From assembly GCA_907165065.1 (NCBI GenBank), contig OU015524.1:123602760-123666759 (forward strand): DNA of 64,000 nucleotides, given 5' to 3'. The position numbers and the translations under genes were made by a program. The notes beneath the pieces are model-generated. The model searched no databases. It saw only the letters and a list, made by a program, of their open reading frames with translations, and was not told where the DNA came from. Each line of letters starts with the position of its first letter. The first letter of the stretch is position 1. The stretch is from Caprimulgus europaeus (lineage: Eukaryota > Chordata > Aves > Caprimulgiformes > Caprimulgidae). Shown in pieces: positions 22,118-33,593 of this stretch.

Positions 22118-24874
22118 GAGGGGGGGGACACACACACGCATTAGCTGGATGGACTTCAAGGTCCCCACGAGGTGAGGCAGCAGCTTCGGAGGGGTTCGAA
22201 GGCACGAGGGCGTTGGTGAGGTTCATCCCCTGAGGGACACCACTGATGGGTCAACAGCGTCATCTCCTCCCCTGGGGTGTTTTAAGGGTTGTGGAGGTGC
22301 TCAGGGACACATTGTCCTTGCCCTCTAGCTAGGAGGTAGACGTCAAGCAGACGGGATGGACCGGGGAACCCCAAGGAGATGGGGTTAGCTCAGATTGTCC
22401 TTCATTATCTGGTGCTCTCTGCCTCTGACCCAAGGCTAGCTGAGGTGCTTGGAGAAGGGCACTGGGCGAGCTCCTTGCAGAAGGGATGTTTTGGAGGGAG
22501 CTGGAGGTGGTGAGGGTGGGACCTTCCGTGCTGAGGTTGGGAACAGACCTGCTTCAGGGAAAGAGAAGAGGTCTGCACAGGCTGGCAGGGTGGAGGCATC
22601 TCCTAGCATGGTAGCACAGATCCCTCCAGCTCTACTGAGGAGCTGATGGCTCCATGGCCTCTGGGGAAGGGACCAGGGGAAGATCTACCACCAGGACGGT
22701 GGGGAATTGCAAATGGTGGGTCAAGGCCATCATGATGGGACATGGGGAAAGCAAAGGCTTTGGGTGTCTATGGACAAGATACAGGTCCCAGCTCTCCACC
22801 CACCAACCACTCATGAGCCTATGGACAGGCCAGGCAGGACCCCCCCACCCTGGGGTTGTGTTGGTTGGTTGGTTGGGTTGGTTGGTTGGTTGGTTGGGTT
22901 GGTTGGTTGGTTGGGTTGGTTGGTTGGTTGGTTGGGTTGGTTGGTTGGTTGGTTGGTTGGTTGGGTTGGTTGGTTGGTTGGTTGGTTGGTTGGGTTGGGT
23001 GTCGCCACATGGTGGGAAGGGAAGAGGGGAGGCCCCCACTTTGGTGGTGTCCCCAGGGAGTAACATCATACCACCCCAAGAACCATGCAGGGTGCCCAAG
23101 TGTCCTGTGACACCCTCCTGGACTGGTGTCCCAGTACATCCCCCCTCCTTCCTGGCCAGGTTCTCACCTTCTCCTGCAGGCGCTCCAGCATGGCTGCTAA
23201 ATGGGCCTCACGGTTCTCCTTGTTGGACTCCATCTTCTGAGCCAGCTTCTCTTTGGCCATCTTGATGAAGTTGTTGTTCTCCTCAATGGCTTTCTGGATG
23301 ACCTCCCTCTCATGCTCCCTCTTCTCTGCCAGGTGTTTCAGCAGCTCAGCCTCTTGGTACTGCAGAGGCAAAGCAGACGTGATGGCCACATGGGGACCAT
23401 GGGTCCCTCACTCTCCAGGCCAAAACCACCCTCTCCAAACTCAGTGTCACCCCCAAGAGTGAGTGCACCTTGCTGGGTGAGCACCCTGAGTGCAAGGTTG
23501 CACGTCCCCATGCTACACTGCCACCCACAAGCCACCAGACTCACCTTCCTCCTCTCCTCTGCCGCCTCCAGCTTCTTCTGGATCTCCTCCAGGGATGGAT
23601 CACGTCTCCGGGGCAGGGAGGCGTTGAATTCAGGGATGCCATCGAATGATGGGGGCTTCAGGATGACCTCAAAGGACTGCCCTGAGGTTCTCTTGTTGAG
23701 TTCGATGACTTCCATGTCGGAGATGACACACCAGGTGAGGTCAACCGTGTCTGCTGGGAGAGGGGCATGGGCTGACCACTGGTGTGGGTGCACCCCACCC
23801 CTTTGAGCAAACCATCTTGGGTTCCTACACCTGCAGCCCACCCACTCATCACCACCTTCCTCAATCTCCATGGGTTTCACCCAGATTCCCACACAACCCT
23901 ACAGTTCAGCCCCATTGTGATGGGTTGGGGTGAGGACTCCAAGACATCCATCAAAGGGGGTTGAGTTGGGAAGGTCTGTTGAGTTGAGGGGATGGGCAAC
24001 CTGAGGAGAGGTGAGCAAGCAGGGTAACATTCAGCCCTGCTGTAGGGACTGGGAACTTGACCATGAAGACCCTTTCCAGCTGCAGATCCTCCCACAACAA
24101 TCCAGGAGGAGCCTCCCCAAGGCTGGACATCCCCTTCCACCGCTGCTCTTGGCTCTGGACCTCCTGCCATGAGTCAATCACCCAGTGCCAGTTGTCTAAA
24201 ATGGAGCCATGGTTGCCAGCCAACCATGAAGCCACCCCTCTTGGTTTGAGGGTGACCTTGCCCATGCCAAAGAGGGGGGGTCTGCAGCTCCTACCATCCA
24301 TGCACCCCTTGACCATGGGTGGGCAGCAGGTTCCTACCTTCATAGGTGTACGTGGGCTTGTTCAGGGGATCCGAGAGGAAACAGGAGCAAAAGAGGGAGA
24401 CGAGGGGCAGCTCCTTCATCTTCTCTTTGTAAGCTGGGAAGAGATGGTGGGATTGGGGTCAGAGAGGTGGGAAGGTCCAGGACAGGGGTTGTCATGGGTC
24501 AGGGAAGGGCTGGGATGGGGACAGGGGTTGACACCAAAGTTTGTCCAGATATTGCAAACAGGGTGATCTGGGTGAGGGAAGCAAGGTGTGCCAAGGGGAA
24601 ACTGAGGCACGTGGAGGTGGGTGCTTTACCCATGGCCACATGGGTTATGTCTGTCCTGGTGGGTTCACCTCATGCACAACCCCTTGGTGTGACCATCCCA
24701 GGGGTTATCTCAGGGCAGAGCCATCCCCAGGGAGGTTTGGATGGGGGCCCCACTCAAACTAGGGGGCCCCAGCATGGGGTAGGTGCCAGGGTTGGGTTGA
24801 TGGGGTTGAGTTCACCCTGCTGTCCCCTGTCCCCACACGCAGCCCCATGATGGTGTCCTACCAGCCAGAGTCAT
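21768..24874 (-). CDS. STMN4: Stathmin-4 (SCLIP/RB3-type stathmin family member)
   Basis: Coding exons, 5' to 3' on the minus strand: 24874-24862, 24433-24338, 23753-23545, 23359-23168, 21827-21768. All junctions are GT-AG with matching phases. The total is 570 bases, 189 residues, the length I recall for human STMN4. The N terminus [20 protein letters not shown] carries the hydrophobic, cysteine-containing Golgi/vesicle-targeting segment (CSC at ~20-22, palmitoylation sites in the family). The stathmin-like domain spans ~48-189: [40 protein letters not shown], then a long helix ending [18 protein letters not shown]. Stathmins sequester alpha/beta-tubulin dimers and promote microtubule catastrophe; STMN4 is largely neuronal. 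The start is the only Met giving this N terminus. A 5' UTR portion continues to an acceptor at 24912. TRIM35 lies upstream, as I recall for human 8p21. Confidence 0.97.
21857..22117. repeat. (GGA)n microsatellite next to the STMN4 last exon
   Basis: About 260 bases of GGA repeats with scattered GAA. On the transcribed minus strand this is an uninterrupted CCT/CTC tract. It ends ~25 bases before the acceptor AG of the final STMN4 exon (exon starts at 21827), and the bases between are also pyrimidine-rich. Confidence 0.97.
22857..22999. repeat. (GGTT)n microsatellite with GGGTT interruptions
   Basis: Runs of 'ttggttggttgggttggttg' for about 140 bases in the intron before the STMN4 last exon. 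Its translated frames are meaningless. Confidence 0.97.
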
Positions 24875-24939
24875 GGTGTGACAATCCTTGGGCGTTGGCA
24901 GCAAGAGAGTTCCTGGGGGAGGAAAGAGTCAGGATCAGT

Positions 24940-25575
24940 GCGGGGTGTCCTGGGGCTGGGGACATCACCTGGCCCTGCCCACCCACCTCTGCCCACTGAG
25001 GGGTGTCCTGGGGCTGGGGACCTCACCTGGCCCTGCCCACCCACCTCTGCCCACTGAGGGGTGTCCTGGGGCTGAGGACATCACCTGGCCCTGCCCACCC
25101 ACCTCTGCCCACTGCGGGGTGTCCTGGGGCTGGGGACATCACCTGGCCCTGCCCACCCACCTCTGCCCACTGCAGGGTGTCCTGGGGCTGGGGACATCAC
25201 CTGGTCCTGCCCACCCACCTCTGCCCACTGTGAGGTGTCCTGGAGCTGGGGACATCACCTGGCCCTGCCCACCCACCTCTGCCCACTGCAGGGTGTCCTG
25301 GGGCTGGGGACATCACCTGGCCCTGCCCACCCACCTCTGCCCACTGAGGGGTGTCCTGGGGCTGGGGACCTCACCTGGCCCTGCCCACCCACCTCTGCCC
25401 ACTGAGGGGTGTCCTGGGGCTGGGGACATCACCTGGCCCTGCCCACTGCGGGGTGTCCTGAGGCTGGGGACATCACCTGGCCCTGCCCACTGCGGGGTGT
25501 CCTGAGGCTGGGGACATCACCTGGCCCTGCCCACCCTCCTCTGCCCACTGCCAGGTGTCCTGGCACTGGGGACAT
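24940..25575. repeat. 58-bp minisatellite in STMN4 intron 1
   Basis: About eleven units of 'ggggtgtcctggggctgggg…acatcacctggccctgccca…cctctgcccact', mostly 58 bases apart. Two internally deleted ~39-base units start near 25445. All lie just upstream of the STMN4 start-codon exon. Confidence 0.95.
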
Positions 25576-25639
25576 CACCTGTGGGGTGATGGGCAGTAGG
25601 ACAACTGCCCAGCCATGGCCTTAGGGGCAGGCTGGGGTG

Positions 25640-26525
25640 CTGTGGTGGGCACACACTGGGGGAATGGGGTGGGCACACACTGGTGTGGTGTGATGGGCAC
25701 ACTGGTGTGATGAGCACACACTGGTGTGATGTGATGGGCACACTGGTGTGATGGGCACACTGGTGTTCTGATGGACACTGGTGTGATGGGCACATACTGG
25801 TGTGATGGGCACTTACTGGTGTGGTGATGGGTGCACCAGTGCGATGGGCACACACTGGTGTGGTGGGCACACACTGGGTTGTGATGGGCACATACTGGTG
25901 TGGTGTGATGGGCAGACACTGGGTGTGGTGATGAGCACACTGGTGTGATGGGCACTTACTGGTGTGATGGGCACTTACTGGTGTGGTGATGAGCACAATG
26001 GTGTGGTGATGGGTGCACCAGTACGATGGGCACACACTGGTGTGGTGTGATGGACACTGGTGTGATGGGCACACTGGTGTTCTGATGGACACTGGTGTGA
26101 TGGGCACTTACTGGTGTGGTGATGGGCACTTACTGGTACAATGTGATGGGCACACTGGTGTGGTGTGATGGGCACACACTGGTGTGGTGATGGGCACACA
26201 CTGGTGTGGTGTGATGGGCACACACTGGTGAGGTGATGGGCACACACTGGTGAGGTGTGATGGGCACACACTGGTGAGGTGTGCTGGGCACACACTGGTG
26301 AGGTGATGGACACACTGGTGTGAGGGGCACACACTGGTGTGGTGATGGACACACTGGTGTGAGGGGCACACACTGGTGTGGTGATGGGCACACACTGGTG
26401 TGGTGTGATGGGCACACACTGGTGTGGTGTGATGGGCACACACTGGTGTGAGGGGCACACACTGGTGTGGTGTGATGGGCACACTGGTGTGATGGGCACA
26501 CACTGGTGTGGTGATGGGCACACTC
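25640..26525. repeat. Long TGGTGTGATGGGCACAC-type VNTR
   Basis: Nearly 900 bases built from 'actggtgtgatgggcacac' with insertions of 'gtggtg' and variants (gaggggcac, gatgagcac). Unit length varies between about 17 and 30 bases, so units are interleaved rather than strictly periodic. Confidence 0.95.
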
Positions 26526-26597
26526 AGCCCTTCCCCACTCTGGGCTGCCTGACACCTGCACAACCCACACGTGTGCACACGTGTGCTGGGAGCAGCG

Positions 26598-26641
26598 TGC
26601 ACACACACACACGTGCCCACATGTGTACACACATGTACACC
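26598..26641. repeat. (AC)n / (CATGTGTAC) alternating tract
   Basis: 'cacacacacacacgtgccc' followed by 'acatgtgtacacacatgtac', an alternating purine-pyrimidine run. Confidence 0.85.
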
Positions 26642-27136
26642 CCCCTGGACAAGTGCCACCCCCCTGCCCAGCCACTGCTGCACCCCAAAGCCACCCCTGC
26701 TGCCACCCTCACTCGTGTCTCGACATCCCCAGTCCTCAGCTCACCCACACGGTGACACCCCCTGGGCTGACACTAGGACCCTCCCCCACCTCCCACCAGG
26801 ACCCTCTCCGGGGGTCTCCATGGCTGTGGGTCAGGAACATCCCTGGGACCCCCCACCCATGGCGGGGTGCAGCACCCCAGGGTGAGGGCAGGACCCACCC
26901 TGGGGTGACAACACCCACAGAGTCATTAAAACCCAAATGGGGGGGGTGTCCCCCTCTCCCAGGATGTCTGGGGGACACCACAGGGGGTTGGTGGCACCAG
27001 AGAGGTTCCCTGGTGGAAATGTCCCCCCTGGCTGTGCCCAAGCTGGGGCTGAGGTTGGTTTTTGGGGCAATTTTTGAGGATTTTGGGGTTTAAGGATGGG
27101 AAAAAAATGAATTCCTTCTTTAAAACTGAGATTCTT

Positions 27137-27167
27137 CCCCCCCCCCCCCCCCCCCCCCAAAAAAAAA
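27137..27167. repeat. Homopolymer junction C22-A9
   Basis: A run of 22 C followed directly by nine A. The length may be an assembly approximation. It lies in STMN4 intron 1. Confidence 0.9.
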
Positions 27168-27454
27168 GGGAAGGGGCGACCCCTCCCCAGATCCCACAGC
27201 CACCACACCCCAAAACTCAGCTCATTCTGAGGGTCCCCCCCAAAAAATCCCAACCCCTCACCCCCATCCTGCCGGGATCAGGGGGTCACACAAATACCGG
27301 GGTGGGGGGGGACAGGGACAAGATTTGGGGACACGCTGGGGGGGACATCTGGGCTCAACCCAGAGCTGGTGGGATTTGGGGGTACCCCCACCCCAGGCTT
27401 TGCTCCTTTCCACCCTGCTGTTCACGCCCCAGAGCCCGGCTGTGGGTGCATTTC

Positions 27455-27975
27455 ACCCCAAAATGCCTTTTTAACCAAAATCCCTCCTTTTCACCCCAAA
27501 ACACTGTACCCTGAATCCTCAATTTTCACCCCAAAATGCCTTTTTACCCCAAATCCCCCATTTTCACCTCGAATTCCCACAGAACCAAAAACCTTCATTT
27601 TCACCCCAAAATGCTCCACTACCCAAAATTCCTCATTTTCACCCTGAGACCCCTTGTACCCAAAATTCTCCATTTTCATCCCAAATCACCCCAGACCCCA
27701 AATCCTCCATTTTCACCCCAAAATTCCCATCTACCCAAAATCCCCCATTTTCACCCCAAAATGCCCCACACCCCAAAATCCCCCATTTTCACCCCAAAAT
27801 GCCCCACACCCCAAAATCCCCCATTTTCACCTCAAATTCCCCCAGAAACAAAACCCTTCATTTTCACCCCAAAATTCTCAACTACCCAAAATTCCTCATT
27901 TTCACCCTGAGACCCCTTGTACCCAAAATTCTCCATTTTCACCCCAAATCCCCCTGGACCCCAAATCCTCCATTT
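27455..27975. repeat. 'CCATTTTCACCCCAAAAT' tandem array
   Basis: About 500 bases of units containing 'ttttcaccccaaaatgcc' alternating with 'aaaatcccccattttcacc'. Basic period is 30-40 bases, with an apparent higher-order repeat in which a longer block (…agaccccttgtacccaaaat…) recurs near 27645 and 27910. Confidence 0.9.
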
Positions 27976-28539
27976 GGATGGGTTTTATCCTGGGTGGCTC
28001 TCACCCAGCGTGGTGCCAAGGTAAGGTGGGGATTCTCTGCTGGCTCGTATGAGGTTGTGCCTCGCGCTCCCACAGCCCCCCTTTGGCCCCAGAAAGCATT
28101 CATCCCTCGTTCATGAACACCCCAAAAGGAGGTCACCCATCACCCCCAAAACAGGGAGGAGGATGGGGTTCATTCCGGGGGGGGGGGGTTGCCATCCCCA
28201 CTCCTCCTCCCTGGATGAAGATGCTCAAGGTCTTTGAAGGCTCTTCCAAGAGGAAGACCCCTCCCTGCTGAGCTCCCTTCCCTCTTTGCTACCCAGCCAT
28301 GGTGACCCCCAACCAGTATAAACCAGTTCAAGGGGAGTCTGGGTGTGGTTGGGGCCACATCGCTGCTATTGTCACCCCCTCAATGCTGAAACCTCCCTCA
28401 GACCCCCAGCGTGGGGAGGGCGTGGGAGTGATTCGGCTCCTGGTGAGGTGCACGTGGCAGGGAGGGGACCCGAGCCCACCCCAAAGGGCTGCACCCCAGT
28501 TTCACACCCTGATCCCCAGCCAAGAGGGTGAAGAACCCC

Positions 28540-29085
28540 CATATTCCATCCCCTTTCCCTGGAAGAAAACTGGGGAACCCCCATCTCCTTCCCTGGAAAA
28601 AAGGGTGGGGGGACCCCCTATCTCCCATCCCTTTTGCTGAAAAAAGGGTGGGGACCCTCCAGGGTGGAGACCCCCCAGCTCCCCATCTTCTTCCCTGGAA
28701 AAAGGGTATGGGGACCCCCAACTCCTTCCCTGGAAAAAGGGTATGGGGACCCCCCAGCTCCCCATCTTCTTCCCTGGAAAAAGGGTATGGGGACCCCCCA
28801 GCTCCCCATCTTCTTCTCTGGATGAAGAGTGGGGACACACCCCATCCCCTTCCCTGGATGAAGAGTGGGGGACCCCTCTATCTCCCATCCTCTTCCCTAG
28901 AAAAGGGGTGGGGACCCTCCAGGGTGGGGATCCCCCCCCACCTCCAATCTCCTTCTTTGGTGACCCCCCCCCAATCCCATCCCCTTGAAGAAAAGTGGGG
29001 ACCCCTCCATCCCCTTTCTCTGGAAGAAGGTTGGGGACCCCCCCCATCTCCCACTTCCATCCCTGGAAGAAGGGTGGAGACCCTC
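28540..29085. repeat. Degenerate 'CCCTGGAAAAAGGGTATGGGGACCCCC' array
   Basis: Repeated blocks of 'cttccctggaaaaagggta' plus 'tggggaccccccagctcccc' with a period of roughly 50 bases and many variants (gatgaagagtgg, gaagaagggtgg). No coding function is supported despite open frames on both strands. Confidence 0.9.
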
Positions 29086-29504
29086 CAAAGTGGGGCCCCC
29101 CCCCCCCCCATCCTCTACCCTGGAAGCGATGGAGGGAGGCGATTGGGGGGGGGTTCCCCACTCTGATGGGTGCTGGAGGGACAAGGGGGTGTGTGGGGGG
29201 GGTTTCGGTTGCCCAGATGAAGGGGGGACACACACAGGGGACCCCCTGGCTGGAAAACGCCCAGCTGGGGGGGAGGGGGGGGTGGTGGCAGAGGGAGGGG
29301 TGTCCCCAAAGCCGGGGGGCGAGGGGGTGTTGGGGAGGAAAGGGGGACAAAGTGGGGGGGTGTCGCGGTCTGAGAGTGACACCCAGGGACCCCCCTGGAA
29401 AAATTCCACCTTCTGCCCCCCTAAACCCCACCCCCCCAAAAAAAAACCCCAAACTTTTCAATCCTTCATCTTCCAAAAAATACCAACCCGAACCCCAATT
29501 AATC

Positions 29505-29800
29505 AATTAATCAACCCCCCCTCATTAATCAACCCCCCCTCATTAACCAACCCCCCCTCATTAATCAACCCCCCCTCATTAACCAACCCCCCCTCATTAA
29601 CCAAACTCCCCATTAACAAATCCCCCCCGTTAATCAAACCCTTCTCCATTAACCACCCCCCCCCTCATTAACCAACCCCCCCTCAATTAATCCACCCCCC
29701 CCACCCCAATTAATCAACCCCCTCCCAATTAACAACCCCCTCCCAATTAACAACCCCCTCCCAATTAACGACCCCCTCCCAATTAACGACCCCCCCCTTA
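29505..29800. repeat. 'ATTAATCAACCCCCCCTC' tandem array
   Basis: About fifteen units of 17-20 bases combining ATTAA(T/C) with a C-rich run. It stops next to the candidate STMN4 first-exon donor at 29809. Confidence 0.93.
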
Positions 29801-29809
29801 GCCACTCAC

Positions 29810-30062
29810 CCCACCTCCAGCTCCTGAGCTGCTTCTCCGCGCTCTCCGGGCTCATTTAACGCGGGGGTCTGCGTGGAGCATCCCACCGCGTGTGGGGGGG
29901 GCTCCCAGTATCTCCCCCCCCTCATCCCAACCCACCCATCCACTCCCCCCCCCCCCCCCCCCCACCTCGATGACATCATCTCCTCGGCTGCTGATTGGCT
30001 GCGGGGCCGTACGAACCGGGGACCAGCCCGGTGACATCACACCCAGCAGCTATTTTTGGGGT
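29810..30062 (-). promoter_or_regulatory. STMN4: STMN4 promoter and candidate 5' UTR exon
   Basis: Read on the minus strand, the order is: an A/T box (CCAAAAATAG, ~30052), a TGATGTCA element, CCCCGGTTCGTACGG (~30010-30020), CCAATCAGC (~29993), and GATGATGTCATC (~29970-29980). Then come a G-run, TTAAAT (~29857) and a short exon ending GGAGGTGGG|GTGAGT (donor at 29809). The exon would splice to the acceptor at 24912, giving a 4.9-kb first intron. CRE-like TGATGTCA sites are common in neuronal promoters. Exon limits are inferred from splice signals only. Confidence 0.5.
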
Positions 30063-30069
30063 TGGGTTT

Positions 30070-30790
30070 GGGAGGAGGAGGAGGAGGAAGGGAAAAAGAA
30101 AAGAAGAAAATCAAATTAAAAAGGGAAAATGAGAAGGAAAAATAAAAAAGGAAAATTAAAAAGGGAAAATGAAAAAAAAGAAGAAGAAAAAAAATAAAAA
30201 GGAAAAATAAAAATAAAAGAAGAAAATAAAATTAAAAAGGAAAAATAAGGAGGAAAAAAAAAAGAAAAGAAAATGAAAAAGGGAAAATAAGGAGGAAAAA
30301 AAAAGAAAAGAAGAAAACAAGAAGGAAAAAAAAGAAAAGAAAATTAAAAAAGGAAAATAAGAAGGAAAAAAGAAAAGAAGAAAAAAATAAAAAGGGAAAA
30401 AAGAAAAGAAAAGAAAAGAAAAGAAAAGAAAAGAAAAGAAAAGAAAAGAAAAGAAAAGAAAAGAAAAGAAAAGAAAAGAAAAATAAGGAAAAATAAAAAG
30501 AAAAGAAGAAAAGAAAATTAAAAAGGGAAAATAAGGAGGAAAAAAGAAAAGAAGAAAATAAAATTAAAAAGGGAAAATAAGAAGGAAAAAAAGAAAAGAA
30601 AAGAAAAGAAAATGAAAAAGGAAAAATAAGAAGGAAAAAAAGAAAAGAAAAGAAAATTAAAAAGGGAAAATAAGAAGAAAAAAAAAGAAAAGAAGAAAGG
30701 AAAATTAAAAGGGAAAATAAGAAGGGAAAAAGAAAAAGAAAATAAAATTAAAAAGGGAAAATAATTTTTAAAAATTAATTAAAAAGAGGG
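30070..30790. repeat. ~720-bp A-rich purine tract, (AAAAG)n core
   Basis: Almost only A and G on the plus strand, with sparse T. A pure (GAAAA)n core lies near 30395-30480, flanked by imperfect 'aaaaagggaaaataaggagg' units. It sits immediately upstream of the STMN4 promoter motifs. Confidence 0.96.
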
Positions 30791-30829
30791 GAAAAAATGG
30801 TAAAAGTGAGGGAGGGGTGGAGGTGGAGG

Positions 30830-30925
30830 TGGGTGGGGGGTGAGGGATTGGATTTGGGGGGTGAGGGGTTGGATTTGGGGGGTGAGGGGTTGGATTTGGG
30901 GGGTTTTAGGGGGGTTTTTTTGGGG
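30830..30925. repeat. G-rich short tandem repeat
   Basis: Three copies of 'ttggatttggggggtgaggg' followed by G-runs. It adjoins the A-rich purine tract. Confidence 0.85.
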
Positions 30926-33200
30926 GTGGTGATGGGTTGAAATTGCCGAGCGCGTGGTGGAAAAGGTTGTTGGAGCTGGACAAAGCCAGAGGGTGACAAA
31001 GTGACAAAGCAGGGGACTGGGAGGGTTTTGTGGTAGCATCTCCAATGGGATCAAATCACCCCACTCCACTCCTTAAACCCCACAACGACACGAGTTACGG
31101 GGTGTCCCCTCCACAGCGGGGAGCGATGAGGTGTCTCCTCCATCCTCCCAGCGCTGGGATGTGGTCCAAGCCTGGTGTGACCCATCCCCAACCCCAAAGA
31201 CACGTGAGGACTCGTTCTCCTCCTCCAAACTGGGCAAGGGGAGCTCAGAGACACCGAGTCCCAGATCCCAAAACTATTTTGGTGCGATGCTGGGGTGAGT
31301 GGAGATCCCCAGGGAACCCTGGCACAGGTAGGACATCTCCTAGGGTTGTGTCCTTCCCATAAACCAGTTCTCCTGCTCTCAGATCTGCTTCACCCTGACC
31401 CAGTTATCACCAGCAGCCAGGGCTGACGGTGATCACAAGCCCAGCACCTCCAGGGAACCCTGTGGGTATATTTAGGCATCGATCTCCTCCGTTATGCAAG
31501 ACCATGGAGATGGTTGTGGGGAGCTGGTTCCCCCTGGAACACAAATGTAGGGTGACTTTGCAAAGCCTGTGGCCTCAGGATATGGAGAAGGACAGGGTGA
31601 CCCAGCTGGAAATGAGGGTGACATCTCCTCTGTGACATCGTGGGGAGCCAAGGGGAGGAAAGAGTCAAGATGCAGCAGCCAACTGGGGGACAAAGAGCCA
31701 TTGTGGGGACCCACGTGGCTGTGGGACGGTCCTCACCGTGGCTGGCACCACCATGGGTGGCATCTCACGGCGGGGGGGGGGTGCAGGGGGTTCTGATCAA
31801 ATGCTCCTTTGAGGTCCTCGTGGGTCCAGGCTCAGGACACAAACCCTTCCTTGTCACCTCGTGTTGATGGCCACAGCTTAGCTGCACGGTTGATGGAGCT
31901 GGGGGAGATGCTGGGACTTGTGGTGGGGTTGTGTCTGGAGGTGCCTCCTTGTCCCCCACTTGCTAGAGCTGGTGGAGATGCTGGGATACCTGGGATGGTC
32001 AGGTATGGAGATGTCTCCTTGTCCCTGAGTTGCTGGAGCTGGTGGAGATGCTGGGAGACCTGGGATGGTCATGTATGGAGATGTCTCCTTGTCCCTGAGT
32101 TGCTGGAGATGCTGGGAGACCTGGGATGGTCATCTCTGGAGGTGCCTCCATGTCCCCCAGCTCCATACAAGCAGCATTTGTGGGGACAAAATTTGGTTTC
32201 AGTTCCTGGAGCCACTGTGTAAGGTTGTGGCTCTGAGGACACTTGGTGGCCACCACTCTGCACCCCACAAAGCCTCCTGGTTGCTCCAACACTGGGACCT
32301 GCTTTGTTCCAGCAGCATGTGCTGGTCTAAACCAACCAAAGCATGGAAAAAAGAGATGTGAGTCCACCCAGAGTGATGGGCTGCCATGGGCCACCCCTTT
32401 CCCATCCACATCATCCCCACCAAACCCTCCCTGGGGTGTCAGCCTGGCGTGGGGCCATCCCCAGCTCTGGGGTAAGAGTTGGATGGAGGAGATGTTGGCC
32501 ATGGAGCCAAGCTGATGCTGGGGAGGAAAGAGCTCCAACAGCAAGAGGAGGCCACAGGAGGCGTAGGGAAACCTCCTCAGCATTCCAGTGCCAACATCCA
32601 AACCCATCCCAGGGTTGGGAGAGGTGGGGAAAACCTTTCACAACCTGTGGGACCCATCTGCAGCCTCTGGTCCATCTGGGCTGGACCATGAGGATGGTCC
32701 TGCAGAAGGTCTGGGTGTCCCCAGGATGTCCTCAGATGGAAGCAGGGATCCAGGGATGGGGTGAACATCCAGATGGTGTTTCCCAGAGTCCTGTCCCATC
32801 CCCCAGCCATGCCCAGGAGGGTTGTAGGGCTGGAGGTGGGCTCTGCATCCCCCTTCCCTCAATTCCTCTCTCAGGACATCTCCAACCTCTTCCCAAAGGT
32901 TCAATATCTGCAGATCCTTCAGGAAGAAGACCCACAGGTTTGGATTCTCCTTGTCCCAGAGAATTCCTGATCCCGAGAAGAGCAGCCAACAGCTCCTGGC
33001 CACCAGCTCCAACCCACCTGCCCCAAAGCCGAGGAGATCCAGGTGCAGGATCCATCCCCAGGACCCGGGGATGCACATCCTGGGAAACCTCCTTGGGAGA
33101 AAGGAAGGGGGGAGAGGGGGGGATCCCCCCTAAATTGCTCCCCATCCCTCTGGGATCCCTCTGAGATCCACCAGCCCCGGCGCTGGTTGGTACCCGGGGT
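30926..33200. other. Intergenic DNA between STMN4 and TRIM35
   Basis: No exon was supported. It contains the tandem array at 31885-32165 and otherwise single-copy-looking sequence. Short open frames lack domains. Confidence 0.4.
31885..32165. repeat. ~60-bp degenerate tandem repeat
   Basis: Four to five blocks of 'gagctggtggagatgctggg', 'acctgggatggtcatgtatg' and 'gagatgtctccttgtcccc', with shortened units at the end. Confidence 0.85.
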
Positions 33201-33249
33201 GAGGGGGGGTGGAAATGGAGGGGGGGAGGGGGGCGGGGAAAAAGGTGTT

Positions 33250-33352
33250 ATCCTCCCCCGGATTGGGTAGAGATGACATCATCGCCAGGCTGGGAGCCAA
33301 TGGGAGAGCCACCTGCTTCTCCGAAACATCCCCCACCCTACGAACCGGGGGG
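33250..33352 (-). promoter_or_regulatory. Second copy of the STMN4-type promoter motif set
   Basis: On the minus strand: CCCCCGGTTCGTAGGG (~33340), then CCAATGG- or CCCATTGGCTCC-type CCAAT motifs (~33298), then GATGATGTCATC (~33275). These are the same three elements, in the same order and orientation, as at 29970-30020, with wider spacing. It could drive an alternative STMN4 first exon or be a remnant of a duplicated promoter. Confidence 0.4.
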
Positions 33353-33543
33353 AGAGGGGGGGCTTCATTGCAGCACCCCCAGTTGGATTCACAGCCCCGT
33401 TCCTCACCCAGGTACTGGGGACCCCCACTCACCTATGGACCAGTGGTGCCCACTGAGCCCTTGCAGCGCTGGGATGGGTGGGGATGGGGGTCCTGGGTAC
33501 CTGGGACACCTCATCCTCACCATGAGCAACCAAAAATGATGCT

Positions 33544-33546
<3 letters not shown>

Positions 33547-33593
<47 letters not shown>
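33547..33593. repeat. (ATC)n microsatellite
   Basis: About fifteen perfect ATC units. Confidence 0.97.

Noticed and set aside
21331..22233. 300-codon frame with a poly-glutamate tract
   Set aside because: Produced by the (GGA)n microsatellite; the real gene here is STMN4 on the other strand.
24888..25505. 205-codon frame of repeated GVLGLGTSPGPAHPP units
   Set aside because: Translation of the 58-bp minisatellite in STMN4 intron 1.
25517..26683. His/Cys/Pro-repeat frames resembling a zinc-binding repeat protein
   Set aside because: Artefact of the TGGTGTGATGGGCACAC array; several frames are open together and unit lengths change the frame.
28502..29506. 334-codon minus-strand frame and overlapping plus-strand frames
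   Set aside because: Both strands are open only because of the degenerate GGAAAAAGGG/GGGGACCCCC array.
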